This document shows, in pieces, positions 7,201 through 17,208 of a stretch of 38,830 bases of DNA (positions are counted from its first letter, which is position 1; each line of letters opens with the position of its first letter). Under the pieces are notes generated by a model that did no database searches, was not told where the DNA came from, and was given only the letters and a program-made list of their open reading frames with translations. The stretch comes from Candidatus Vogelbacteria bacterium (lineage in GTDB: Bacteria > Patescibacteriota > Minisyncoccia > Phycocordibacterales > XYD1-FULL-46-19), in the NCBI GenBank assembly GCA_016188295.1, contig JACPIA010000010.1:1-38830 (forward strand), written 5' to 3'. A program made the translations under genes and the position numbers.

Positions 7201-8109
7201 CTAAATTGCGGCCGTTAGGTTCTTAATGCCAGGATGGGGATTGTAATCCTCGAGCTCAAAATGTTTAGCTCGGAGGTCGAAAATCGAGCCAATTCCTTTT
7301 CCTTCTTCGGTCAGATTGATATCAGGGAAACAGCGTGGTTCTCGATCGAGCATTAATTCCACCGCGTCGACATGGTCGATATAGATATGAGCGTCAGACA
7401 TGCTGTGGACATAGTGGATGTTTGGATAACCCAACAAATGTCCTACTGCTAATGCTAGAGCACTATACTGCACCATGTTGTTTGGTACTCCCAACACCAA
7501 ATCAGCTGAACGTTGAATCATGTGCACTGTCAACGTTTCTGGGGATGTCAGAAAGTGGATCCAGCCGTGGCATGGTGCCACCACCACTCGTTGTTTTTTC
7601 CCTTTACCACGGATGATGCAATCAGGTTCCCATGGTGTAATAAAGTGGGTACGCAAATGCGGGAATTCTCGTAATTGTTCCAAAATGTGCTGAAATTGAT
7701 TCCAAGTACCACCGTCTTTAGTAGGGAAGTTGGCAAAGACATCGCCATATGACCCATCACCCAAGTCACCAGGTGGCAAGCCTCTCTTGGCACATTTTTC
7801 CGCTGTTACCCATTTACGCCACCACAGACAGCCGAATTTTTCCAACTCTTCTTGAGTTCTGGCGCCGTTAATAAAAGCGCAGATCTCCCCGATGGCCTGC
7901 TTCCATGGCGGTATTTTAGCACTGACTGGATTAAGATTCCGTTCGGTAATCATTGGGAATCCGTTAGCCAAATCAAAGTGCATGTTTACTCCGACCTTTC
8001 GTAGACAATCAATTCCTTGTTGGCTTGGCACCCTTACTCCATTTTCGATGACACTCCGGAGAATATCGCGATATTGAGTGTCAGGTGTTTTTGCACCAAT
8101 AATCTCCAT
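7201..8109 (-). CDS. thyA: Thymidylate synthase
   Basis: APCHGWIHF catalytic motif, QRSADLVLGVPNNMVQYSALA, HIYIDHVDAV. Confidence 0.95.
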   Translation of the reverse strand: MEIIGAKTPDTQYRDILRSVIENGVRVPSQQGIDCLRKVGVNMHFDLANGFPMITERNLNPVSAKIPPWKQAIGEICAFINGARTQEELEKFGCLWWRKWVTAEKCAKRGLPPGDLGDGSYGDVFANFPTKDGGTWNQFQHILEQLREFPHLRTHFITPWEPDCIIRGKGKKQRVVVAPCHGWIHFLTSPETLTVHMIQRSADLVLGVPNNMVQYSALALAVGHLLGYPNIHYVHSMSDAHIYIDHVDAVELMLDREPRCFPDINLTEEGKGIGSIFDLRAKHFELEDYNPHPGIKNLTAAI

Positions 8110-8195
8110 GACACGATCACCCTTTCTTGGTTGTTATTGTTCTGATTCCAACCTAGTTCTGGCATATTTGGGGCGATTGTGCAACTATAGACAAA

Positions 8196-9440
8196 GTGAA
8201 AGACAAACAAATTGGGGAGTTAATTCAAGCGGAAGAGGAACGCCAAGTGGGCATGATCAATTTAATTGCGTCCGAGAATTATGTCTCAGATGATGTGCTT
8301 GAGGCCTTAGGTTCAAAGTTGACTAACAAATATGCCGAAGGGTATCCAGGCGCTCGTTATTATGGTGGCAACAATGTCATCGATCAAGTAGAGCGCGAGT
8401 GTCAAAAGCGCGCTCTGGAGCTTTTTATCCGCCAGCCGGCGGATCGGGTTAACTGGGCGGTTAATGTCCAACCACTTTCAGGCTCGCCAGCTAATGTGGC
8501 GGTGTACTTAGCGTTAGTTCCTTCAAATGGAAAGATTATGGGTATGACTTTGGCCCATGGCGGTCATCTTACTCACGGTCATAAAGTCTCGATCACAGGC
8601 AAAATGTGGCAACAAGTACCGTTTGGGGTAGACCCTAAAACGGAGCTTATTAACTACGAGGAGATTAAACAGTTGGCCCTCAAAGAAAAACCAAATATTA
8701 TTGTGGCGGGATTTACGGCTTATCCTAGGGTGATTGAGTGGCAAAAATTCCGCGACATTGCCGATGCGTGTGGTGCTTATTTAATGGTGGACATATCGCA
8801 TGTCGCTGGTTTGGTGGCCGGGGGAGCCTACCCGTCACCTTTCCCATATGCTGATGTGGTGACGACGACCACGCACAAAACGTTGCGGGGCCCACGCTCG
8901 GCGCTTATCTTCTCTCGTAAAATTAACGCTCGGCCAACCAACCTAAAAACCACAGTCAATGAGGTAAATGGTTTTTCGGCCGGTCAGCCTCGCTTAATTA
9001 GTGAATTAATCGACAAAGCCGTTTTCCCAGGGATGCAAGGTGGGCCGCATTTAAATCAAATCGCCGCGGTAGCTGTGGCGCTAGGTGAGGCGGCAACTCC
9101 AGAGTTTGCGGACTATACTCGACAAGTAGTCCAAAATGCGCAGGCGTTAGCTGGCGAATTGTCTCGACTTGGTTGGCGCTTGGTCTCTGGGGGTACGGAC
9201 TCGCATCTCTTGTTGGTAGATACGTGGCTTAATGGTAAAGGTTTAAGTGGTGGTGAGGCTAGTGATCGATTAGAAAAAGCGGGGATTATTGTTAATAAAA
9301 ACGCGATTCCAGGTGATACTCGTCCACCAATCGATCCATCTGGTATTCGCTTAGGCACCGCTGCGGAAACGACTCGCGGTAAAAAAGAGCGAGACATGGT
9401 GGAGATCGCTGGGCGAATTAATAAAATTTTAAGAGAATAA
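8196..9440 (+). CDS. glyA: Serine hydroxymethyltransferase (GTG start)
   Basis: MINLIASENYVS, NKYAEGYPGARYYGG, VVTTTTHKTLRGPRSALI. Confidence 0.96.
   Translation: MKDKQIGELIQAEEERQVGMINLIASENYVSDDVLEALGSKLTNKYAEGYPGARYYGGNNVIDQVERECQKRALELFIRQPADRVNWAVNVQPLSGSPANVAVYLALVPSNGKIMGMTLAHGGHLTHGHKVSITGKMWQQVPFGVDPKTELINYEEIKQLALKEKPNIIVAGFTAYPRVIEWQKFRDIADACGAYLMVDISHVAGLVAGGAYPSPFPYADVVTTTTHKTLRGPRSALIFSRKINARPTNLKTTVNEVNGFSAGQPRLISELIDKAVFPGMQGGPHLNQIAAVAVALGEAATPEFADYTRQVVQNAQALAGELSRLGWRLVSGGTDSHLLLVDTWLNGKGLSGGEASDRLEKAGIIVNKNAIPGDTRPPIDPSGIRLGTAAETTRGKKERDMVEIAGRINKILRE
8428..8443. repeat. Palindrome TCCGCCAGCCGGCGGA inside glyA
   Basis: Arms perfectly complementary (atccgcc-agcc-ggcggat); same consensus as 963-978 and 38747-38762. 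Confidence 0.6.
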
Positions 9441-9554
9441 TTCTCATTCTCAAGTATAAACGGTCGCGCACGATTGGGATAGTGGTTGGAATGCGGATTA
9501 TGGTAGTATAAGACATATTTATGAGTGAAGTTGAGCTAGGTATTTAACAGCTCT

Positions 9555-11204
9555 ATGATTACGGTAGAATTAAAACAATTAATTACCAAGGCCTGCGAGC
9601 AGGCGGGTTTTAGCGATGTGGAAGTTAAATTAGAACATCCTGATGATTTAGTTAATGGTGATTATGCCAGTAACGTCGCTCTGATGTTGGCAAAACAGGT
9701 TGGTCAAGCCCCTAAAGACGTGGCCGAGAAGATTAAAACTAATTTCGCAAGTAATTCTCTAATTAAAAAAATTGAGGTGGCGGGGCCGGGGTTTTTAAAC
9801 TTTTTTTTGAATGATCGATTTTTTACTGATCGACTGAAAATTATTTTAGCTCAAGGTGATAGTTATGGCCAAAACAAGGATGTTGAGGGTTATAAGGTGA
9901 TGGTGGAGTATACCGACCCTAATCCATTTAAAGCTTTCCATATTGGACATCTGATGTCTAATAGTATTGGTGAGGCGATTAGTCGTATTGCCGAGGCCAG
10001 CGGGGCCGAGGTTAAACGCGCTTGTTATCAAGGTGATGTCGGTATGCACGTGGCTAAAGCGCTGTATGGTCTTAAGGCCGGTCAAAATTTAATGACCGCT
10101 TACGCTTTTGGCTCTAAGGCTTATGACGAGAATGAGACGGCTAAAGCTCAAATTATTGAGTTCAATAAAAAAATCTATAATCGTAATGATGAAGAAATAA
10201 ATAAATTATACGATGGCGGGCGGGCTGAAAGTTTAGAACAATTTGAAACTATTTATCAGAAATTAGGGACTAAATTTGATTTTAATTTTTTTGAGAGCGA
10301 GGTGGCCGGATTTGGTAAAGAATTAGTCGAGCAAAATATTGATACCGTCTTTACTAACAGTGATGGCGCGGTGGTGTACGCGGGAGAGAAAGATGGCTTG
10401 CATACTAGGGTGTTTATTAATTCCGAAGGTTTGCCCACTTATGAGGCCAAGGAACTAGGCTTAGCTAAAATAAAACATGACACTTATCCTTATGATTATT
10501 CGATCGTGGTGACGGCCAATGAGATTACGGAATATTTTAAAGTATTATTGGCGGCGCTCAAACAAATTTACCCGGAGTTGGCTGGTAAGACTCGTCACGT
10601 GCCGCATGGGATGTTGCGTTTGCCCACAGGTAAAATGTCGTCGCGCACTGGTGAGGTGATCACGGCCGAATCTCTAATTGAGGAAGTGAAGCAAAAAATC
10701 GCCACTAAAGTTAAAGAGGCTAAAAAGGAGAGTAATTTAGATGACGCCACTTTAGAGCAGGTAGCGATTGGGGCCATTAAATACTCCATTTTAAAACAAG
10801 ATATTACTAAAGATATTATTTTTGATTTAGAGAAATCGATTTCCTTTGAGGGGAACTCGGGGCCCTATCTCCAATATACTTACGCTCGTACTCAGTCGGT
10901 GTTGGCTAAAGCCACGACAGAAGGCTTGATGATCGATGCGGCTAAAGTTGAGGTGCCTGGATTGGTGGAGAAATTGTTAACTCGTTATCCGGAGATAGTT
11001 TATAAAGCGGGAGAGAATTTGGCACCGCACCATCTGACTACTTACTTAACCGAGCTTGCTAGTGCTTTTAATGCTTATTATGCTAGTCATAAAATTGTCG
11101 GTGGCGAGGCGGGAGGGTATCGCTTGGCTTTGTCTGCGGCCGTCGGTCAGACGCTCAAAAATGGTCTCAAGCTGTTAGGGTTGGCCACACCCGAGCGGAT
11201 GTAG
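9555..11204 (+). CDS. argS: Arginyl-tRNA synthetase
   Basis: VEYTDPNPFKAFHIGHLMSNSIGEAISR; GMLRLPTGKMSSRTGEVITAE. Confidence 0.97.
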   Translation: MITVELKQLITKACEQAGFSDVEVKLEHPDDLVNGDYASNVALMLAKQVGQAPKDVAEKIKTNFASNSLIKKIEVAGPGFLNFFLNDRFFTDRLKIILAQGDSYGQNKDVEGYKVMVEYTDPNPFKAFHIGHLMSNSIGEAISRIAEASGAEVKRACYQGDVGMHVAKALYGLKAGQNLMTAYAFGSKAYDENETAKAQIIEFNKKIYNRNDEEINKLYDGGRAESLEQFETIYQKLGTKFDFNFFESEVAGFGKELVEQNIDTVFTNSDGAVVYAGEKDGLHTRVFINSEGLPTYEAKELGLAKIKHDTYPYDYSIVVTANEITEYFKVLLAALKQIYPELAGKTRHVPHGMLRLPTGKMSSRTGEVITAESLIEEVKQKIATKVKEAKKESNLDDATLEQVAIGAIKYSILKQDITKDIIFDLEKSISFEGNSGPYLQYTYARTQSVLAKATTEGLMIDAAKVEVPGLVEKLLTRYPEIVYKAGENLAPHHLTTYLTELASAFNAYYASHKIVGGEAGGYRLALSAAVGQTLKNGLKLLGLATPERM

Positions 11205-11243
11205 CTCGAGGAGCAGGCGGTGTGATATGCTGGGTTATTATCT

Positions 11244-14200
11244 ATGGCCGAAAATAAGGACAAAAGTGAAGTCGCTAAACGAGAAGAAGAAATTCTAGCT
11301 TTTTGGACTAAGGAGCAAATTTTTAAACAAAGCATTAATAAAGAGGCACCACAGGGTGACTATGTTTTTTACGATGGGCCACCGTTTGCCACTGGTTTGC
11401 CTCACTATGGCCATATTTTAGCGAGTACGATTAAAGATGTTATTCCGCGTTATCAAACGATGAAGGGTCATCGAGTAGAGCGTCGTTGGGGCTGGGATTG
11501 TCATGGTTTGCCGATTGAAAATTTGGTGGAGCAAGACTTAAAAATGGCTGGGAAAAAACAAATAGAGGAACTGGGGATCGATGTTTTTAATGAACATGCT
11601 CGTAGTAAAGTATTGGGTTATGTCCATGAGTGGAAAAGAACTATTGAACGGATTGCCCGCTGGGTTGACTTTGATGATTCTTACAAAACGATGAGCAATA
11701 GTTATATGGAATCCGTTTGGTGGGCATTGGGTGAGGTCCATAAAAAGGGTCTACTGTATGAAAGTGTTAAAGTTTTACCATATTGCCCTCATTGTGAGAC
11801 TCCGATCGCTAATTCAGAAATAGCGATGGATAATAGTTATCAGGATATTGCCGACCTCTCGGTTTATGTAAAGTTTGAATTAGTCGATGAACGGGGTACT
11901 TACTTATTAGCGTGGACTACCACTCCTTGGACTTTACCTGGCAATACCGCTATCGCGGTCAACAAAGATCTTATTTACGTTAAAGCTAAAAAAGATTCTG
12001 ATATATTGATTGTGGCTAAAGAATTAGTACCAAAAATTCTAAAAGATAACTATGAAATAATTGGTGAAATATCGGGCCAGAGTTTGATCGGTAAACGATA
12101 TATTCCGGTATTTGACTATTATAAAAATTTTCCAATCGCCACTAATAAAAATATTTGGAAAGTTTGGTCGGCCGATTTTGTTACCTTGGATAAAGGTACG
12201 GGTATTGCTCACGAAGCTCCAGCTTTTGGTGAAGAAGATGCTGTTTTAGCCTTGGCTAACGATATTCCGTTAATTAAGCATGTCGGTTTGGACGGAAAAT
12301 TTTTACCGGAGATTGTCCATTTAGCTGGTTTATCCGTTAAACCAAAACCTACCACCATTGACCCAACTTTTTATCAGTCAACCGACATCGAAATTATCAA
12401 GCTGTTGGCTAGTAAAGGGGCGTTATTTGCTAAAGAAAAAATTATCCATTCGTATCCTCATTGTTTTCGTTGTGAGACTCCGCTCTTGTACTATGCGGTT
12501 CCCGCTTGGTTTATTAAAATTCAAAATCTTAAACCAGAATTGTTAGCACTCAATGAGGATATTAATTGGATTCCTAGCCACTTGAAAAGTGGTCGATTTA
12601 AAAAGAGTATGGAGGCCGCTCCAGACTGGAATATTTCGCGTAATCGTTTTTGGGCCTCGCCTCTACCTTTTTGGAAATGCGAATCGTGTAATGAGCTCGA
12701 GATCTTATCTTCAGTTAAAGAGCTATTAGCTAAGACTCCTTCTCGCAGTAATCAGTTTATTTTAATGCGTCATGGTGAGACCGAAGAGAATGTCCGGGAT
12801 GTTATCAGTGATGACCCGACGGAAAAAAATGCTTTAAGTCCAAACGGTCGAATTGAAGTCTTAAAGACCGCTCAGAATTTAAAAAATAAAGGAATCACTA
12901 AAATTTTTACCTCACCATTTTTACGGGCCCAAGAAACAGCTGAAATAGTTGCTGATACAATTGGTTTTTCTAATCAGGACATCATCACCAAAGAACAGCT
13001 AAGGGAGATTAAAACCGGGGGTTTTAATGGTAAGACTTGGACGGAATTTAACGCTCAATTCAAAGATAGGAATGAACGTTACTTTAAAGCGTTACCAGGT
13101 GGAGAGACAATATTTGATATTTCAACCAGAATGTTAGAGACAATTATGGAAATTAATAATACTAATGAAAACGAGACGATACTTATCATCTCGCATGGTT
13201 TACCTCTATTCTTGGCTGAACAATATCTTAATTTGCGTACTACCGAAGAACTCTTGCTTAAAGACAAGTGGACTCCACTTTACTTTAAAACAGGTGAGGC
13301 TAGAGAAGTGCTGGTGCGTCCATACCCACATAATAAACATCATGAATTTGATTTACATAGGCCGTACATCGATCAAATAACTTGGTCTTGTCAGTGTGGT
13401 GGGGTTAAAAGACGAATTCCTGAAGTGGTTGATTGTTGGTTTGAATCTGGCTCAATGCCATTTGCCCAACAACATTATCCGATTGAAAATAAAGAATGGT
13501 TTGCCAATAATTTTCCAGCTGATTTTGTGGCGGAATATATTGCTCAAACTCGAACTTGGTTTTACTACATGCACGTCGTATCGACACTGCTTTTTAAGCG
13601 CGCTCCTTTTAAGAATGTGGTTACTACCGGTACGGTTCTCGCAGAAGATGGTCAAAAAATGTCAAAATCAAAAGGTAATTTTTCTGATCCGTGGATTTTA
13701 TTCGATCGATATGGTGTTGATGCCCTCCGCTACTATCTTTTAGCATCGCCATTGATGAAATCGGAGGACCTCAATTTTTCAGAGAAAGAAGTCCAAGAAG
13801 TGTATCGAAAAACCGTCCAAAGATTAAATAATGTCGTTTCTTTCTACGAGATGTATAAAGAGGGGGAAGTTATCGAGGGCGATTCCGATAATATTTTGGA
13901 TATCTGGATAAAATCTCGTTTACAACAGACAATCTCGGAAATAGGTGACTCCATGAATGTCTATGAACTGGAACGAGCAGTCCGGCCGATTGGTGATTTT
14001 ATCGATGATCTTTCTAATTGGTATATACGCCGCTCGCGCGATCGCTTCAAAAGCGATGATGTCGTCGATCGGAGGGCATCAATAAACACGACTCGGAAGG
14101 TGCTTAAGCAATTAGCTAAAGCCATAGCGCCTTTTATGCCCTTTATGGCCGAAGATATTTTTCAAAAATTAAAACTAGATAAAGATCCAATCAGTGTCCA

Positions 14201-14747
14201 TTTAACCGATTGGCCAAAGGCCGAAATTGAGTCCGAGAGTTATAATTTAGAATTATTGGCTGATATGACTAAGGTGCGCCAAGTGGTGGAGCAGGCTTTA
14301 GCCTTGCGCTCTAAAGCAGGGATCAAGGTCCGTCAACCACTAGCGAGTTTGACGATTAATTTTGAGTTAAAGCCAGAATTACGACAAATTATGGCTGAAG
14401 AAATTAATGTTAAAAAAATTACGATTGACGAATCGGTAACCGCTTTAATTTTAGATATTAATTTAACCTCAGAGTTAATAGCCGAGGGTGAAATGCGAGA
14501 ATTTACCCGCCAAATTCAAGAGTGGCGCAAAGTCCAAGGTTACACTCCCAACCAACAAATTAGTTTAATGGTTAAGGTGGACAAGGCGGGGCAAACTTTA
14601 CTTAAACAATTTGAATCGGAGATTAAACGAATTATCAGAGCGAATGAAATTATTTTAACGACTGATCGAAAGAATAGTGAGGGGATAGAAATAAAAACAG
14701 GTATTCATACTTTTACCATTTATGGCCCATTATCGGTACGAGACTAA
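11244..14747 (+). CDS. ileS: Isoleucyl-tRNA synthetase with inserted histidine-phosphatase (PGM-like) domain
   Basis: YDGPPFATGLPHYGHILAS, AWTTTPWTLPGNTA, DWNISRNRFWASPLPFW, KMSKSKGN; internal FILMRHGETEEN...IISHG domain. Confidence 0.96.
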   Translation: MAENKDKSEVAKREEEILAFWTKEQIFKQSINKEAPQGDYVFYDGPPFATGLPHYGHILASTIKDVIPRYQTMKGHRVERRWGWDCHGLPIENLVEQDLKMAGKKQIEELGIDVFNEHARSKVLGYVHEWKRTIERIARWVDFDDSYKTMSNSYMESVWWALGEVHKKGLLYESVKVLPYCPHCETPIANSEIAMDNSYQDIADLSVYVKFELVDERGTYLLAWTTTPWTLPGNTAIAVNKDLIYVKAKKDSDILIVAKELVPKILKDNYEIIGEISGQSLIGKRYIPVFDYYKNFPIATNKNIWKVWSADFVTLDKGTGIAHEAPAFGEEDAVLALANDIPLIKHVGLDGKFLPEIVHLAGLSVKPKPTTIDPTFYQSTDIEIIKLLASKGALFAKEKIIHSYPHCFRCETPLLYYAVPAWFIKIQNLKPELLALNEDINWIPSHLKSGRFKKSMEAAPDWNISRNRFWASPLPFWKCESCNELEILSSVKELLAKTPSRSNQFILMRHGETEENVRDVISDDPTEKNALSPNGRIEVLKTAQNLKNKGITKIFTSPFLRAQETAEIVADTIGFSNQDIITKEQLREIKTGGFNGKTWTEFNAQFKDRNERYFKALPGGETIFDISTRMLETIMEINNTNENETILIISHGLPLFLAEQYLNLRTTEELLLKDKWTPLYFKTGEAREVLVRPYPHNKHHEFDLHRPYIDQITWSCQCGGVKRRIPEVVDCWFESGSMPFAQQHYPIENKEWFANNFPADFVAEYIAQTRTWFYYMHVVSTLLFKRAPFKNVVTTGTVLAEDGQKMSKSKGNFSDPWILFDRYGVDALRYYLLASPLMKSEDLNFSEKEVQEVYRKTVQRLNNVVSFYEMYKEGEVIEGDSDNILDIWIKSRLQQTISEIGDSMNVYELERAVRPIGDFIDDLSNWYIRRSRDRFKSDDVVDRRASINTTRKVLKQLAKAIAPFMPFMAEDIFQKLKLDKDPISVHLTDWPKAEIESESYNLELLADMTKVRQVVEQALALRSKAGIKVRQPLASLTINFELKPELRQIMAEEINVKKITIDESVTALILDINLTSELIAEGEMREFTRQIQEWRKVQGYTPNQQISLMVKVDKAGQTLLKQFESEIKRIIRANEIILTTDRKNSEGIEIKTGIHTFTIYGPLSVRD

Positions 14748-15258
14748 AGGTTTTATTTTGGGTCGTCGTTCTTACGGCGAATCAGCTTTATTACTCTCGG
14801 TGTTGTCGCGCGATTTTGGGATGGTGCCAGTGCTTGCTCAGGGGGTGCGGGAAGAACATTCAAAGCATCGGATGGTTTTGTCAACCGGTCGGCCCTTAGC
14901 CGTATCGCTGGTACGTGGTCATGAATGGTGGCGCTTGGTGGGTGTGAGAGCAGAAGAGGCGACGATTATCACTCCGATTAAACAACAATTATTAGAGCGT
15001 CTGTCTATTATTGTTCGGCACTATGTCCATGGCGAGTGGCCCGAACCGGAATTATTTGCTGTTTTTGCTGATGCTTGGAATTTGCCCGAAAGCATATTAA
15101 CTAATAAAGAAGAAATCTTGAGACAGGAATGCTTGTTAGTCTCTCGTTTATTGTCAGTGCTAGGTTATCTAAATTTACCTAATAATTGGCAGACTGATCT
15201 CAGTACCAAGGTTTTGCTAACCAAGATCAATGCTTGTTTAAGTCGGGGGATTAACTAA
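14722..15258 (+). CDS. recO: DNA repair protein RecO (short form)
   Basis: YETKGFILGRRSYGESALLLSVLSRDFGMVPVLAQGVRE; overlaps ileS by 26 nt; 178 aa, no Cys zinc cluster. Confidence 0.8.
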   Translation: MAHYRYETKGFILGRRSYGESALLLSVLSRDFGMVPVLAQGVREEHSKHRMVLSTGRPLAVSLVRGHEWWRLVGVRAEEATIITPIKQQLLERLSIIVRHYVHGEWPEPELFAVFADAWNLPESILTNKEEILRQECLLVSRLLSVLGYLNLPNNWQTDLSTKVLLTKINACLSRGIN

Positions 15259-15281
15259 AAAATCGTGATATAATTTTGGAT

Positions 15282-17201
15282 ATGGCTCTACCAGAAGCTC
15301 CTGATAGTTTGGAAAATTTAGAGAAAAAATTGTACGAGCGATCGTATATACCCAACGTGGTACCGCGGCATACTTTTACCCCACCATCCGACGGGGTCAG
15401 TAATTGGAATTCGCCACCAATAACGTCCCATCCGCCAGCTAGTGGTGGCGAGACTAATTGGATTTGGCGTCTACTGATTGGAGCGGTGATCTTTTTTATT
15501 TCCACCTTGGTAATTGGCGGTTTTTTATTGTTTCGTGGCGGTAATATCGTTTCTAATAGTAATATCGAGGTGGTGGTGCGCGGACCGACGGCAGTTAAGT
15601 CTGGTGAAGAAACCACATTGCAAATTGCGGTTACTAATCGCAATCGAGTGCCTTTAGAGTCAGCGGCTTTAGTTTTGGATTACCCGGACTCTACCAGATT
15701 ATCTGGTCCGGGCGGGGCTGAACCGGCACCGGCTCGGGTCAAAATTGATTTAGGTCCACTGGATTCTGGTCAGACTGTGACTAAATTGGTTAATCCCGTT
15801 TTTTATGGTGAGCAAAATACTAGTCAGTCAGTGGGAATCACGATTGAATATAAAGTAGATGGCTCCAATGCTTTGTTTGAAAAAGGGCATCAATACACTT
15901 TAGGGATCAATTCCTCACCGGTGGCGGTAGTGGTTGATGTTCCCTCGATGGTCAGTCCCGGTGAAAATTTTGCGGTTAAAGTTGAGATTATTTCCAACTC
16001 CCAATCGATACTTAAAAAGATCAGAGTCTTAGGCGACTTCCCTTCCGATTTTAAAATTGCCAGCAGTAATCCCGACCCTAGTGGTTCGGATCGGTCTTGG
16101 GATTTAGGCGATTTGACACCTGGCGAAAAGCGGACCATTACTTTACAAGGTTCGATTTCTGGCCAAAGTCAAGAGGTTAAGTCATTACTTTTTTCGGTTG
16201 GTACAGCTAAGCTTGGCGACAACAGCGCTTTAGATATTCCGTACGGTGATCACTTTGAAGCGATCACTCTTGAGCCGGCATCATTAGGTTTGAAAATCAG
16301 TATTAATGAATCAGTTGGTGCTGTTTACAATGCTATTGGCGGTGAGTCTCTACGTTATCGTTTAGATTGGATCAATAATACCAATACTCCACTACGTGAT
16401 GTTACTTTAGTGGCGATACTATCGGGAAATGCTTTTGATCAGAGTAGTCTTAATACTAATGGCGGGGTCTATCGTTCGCTCGATAACACGATTACTTGGA
16501 CTAAAGTAACGACTGACAAATTAGCTTTAGTTCGACCGGGAGAGAGTGGTTCTGTTAATTTTAATCTTAAAACGTTAGCCACTGCTTCAGGTCCGGGCGC
16601 TAATTTAAGTGCACCAACTATCAAGGTGAAGGTGGAGTCAACGGGTCTGACTAGTAGTGGCGGCGGGGCTGATATAGTACGGACGGTTTTAGAGCAAACG
16701 GTTAAAGTGGCTACTGCCGTGGAATTCTCGGCTAAAGCGTTGTACTCGGTGGGGGCTTTTAATAATGTTGGCCCGATGCCGCCTAAGGTAAACACCGAGA
16801 CGACGTATACTATCAAGTGGAGTTTGCTTAATACTACTAATGATCTTAAAAACGTGGCGGTGACCGCGGTTTTACCCGGTCAAGCGGTGTGGCGTGGCCA
16901 AGTTTCACCAGGGTCGGAGAAAGTCACTTTTAATGAAGATATGCGGACAATTACCTGGTCAGTGGGCACTTTGGCTCGGGGAACAGGTGTTGGAGGCGCC
17001 AGTCGCGAAGTCTCCTTCCAGATCGGTTTTACGCCGAGTGCTAATCAGGTGGGTGAGCTGGTAACATTACTAGAGCAGAGTGAATTGACGGGTACTGATA
17101 GTTTTACGGCCAAAGCGGTAAATTTGGTGCGTAGGGCCTTAAATACCAAACTATTATTTGATCCGGCCTTTGCTAATGACCCGGGAATTGTGGTTAAGTA
17201 G
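15282..17201 (+). CDS. Single-pass membrane protein with extracytoplasmic Ig/DUF11-like repeats
   Basis: TM WRLLIGAVIFFISTLVIGGFLLF followed by repeated beta-rich segments (VVVRGPTAVKSGEETTLQIAVTNRN...). Confidence 0.65.
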   Translation: MALPEAPDSLENLEKKLYERSYIPNVVPRHTFTPPSDGVSNWNSPPITSHPPASGGETNWIWRLLIGAVIFFISTLVIGGFLLFRGGNIVSNSNIEVVVRGPTAVKSGEETTLQIAVTNRNRVPLESAALVLDYPDSTRLSGPGGAEPAPARVKIDLGPLDSGQTVTKLVNPVFYGEQNTSQSVGITIEYKVDGSNALFEKGHQYTLGINSSPVAVVVDVPSMVSPGENFAVKVEIISNSQSILKKIRVLGDFPSDFKIASSNPDPSGSDRSWDLGDLTPGEKRTITLQGSISGQSQEVKSLLFSVGTAKLGDNSALDIPYGDHFEAITLEPASLGLKISINESVGAVYNAIGGESLRYRLDWINNTNTPLRDVTLVAILSGNAFDQSSLNTNGGVYRSLDNTITWTKVTTDKLALVRPGESGSVNFNLKTLATASGPGANLSAPTIKVKVESTGLTSSGGGADIVRTVLEQTVKVATAVEFSAKALYSVGAFNNVGPMPPKVNTETTYTIKWSLLNTTNDLKNVAVTAVLPGQAVWRGQVSPGSEKVTFNEDMRTITWSVGTLARGTGVGGASREVSFQIGFTPSANQVGELVTLLEQSELTGTDSFTAKAVNLVRRALNTKLLFDPAFANDPGIVVK

Positions 17202-17208
17202 TATAGTT

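Noticed and set aside
15429-15451. Fourth copy of the TCCGCCA palindrome
   Set aside because: Only the left arm matches exactly (catccgccagct); right arm is degenerate, so listed only as a possible relic
15251-15643. 130-aa minus-strand ORF
   Set aside because: Antisense to the start of a well-supported membrane protein; no recognisable domain
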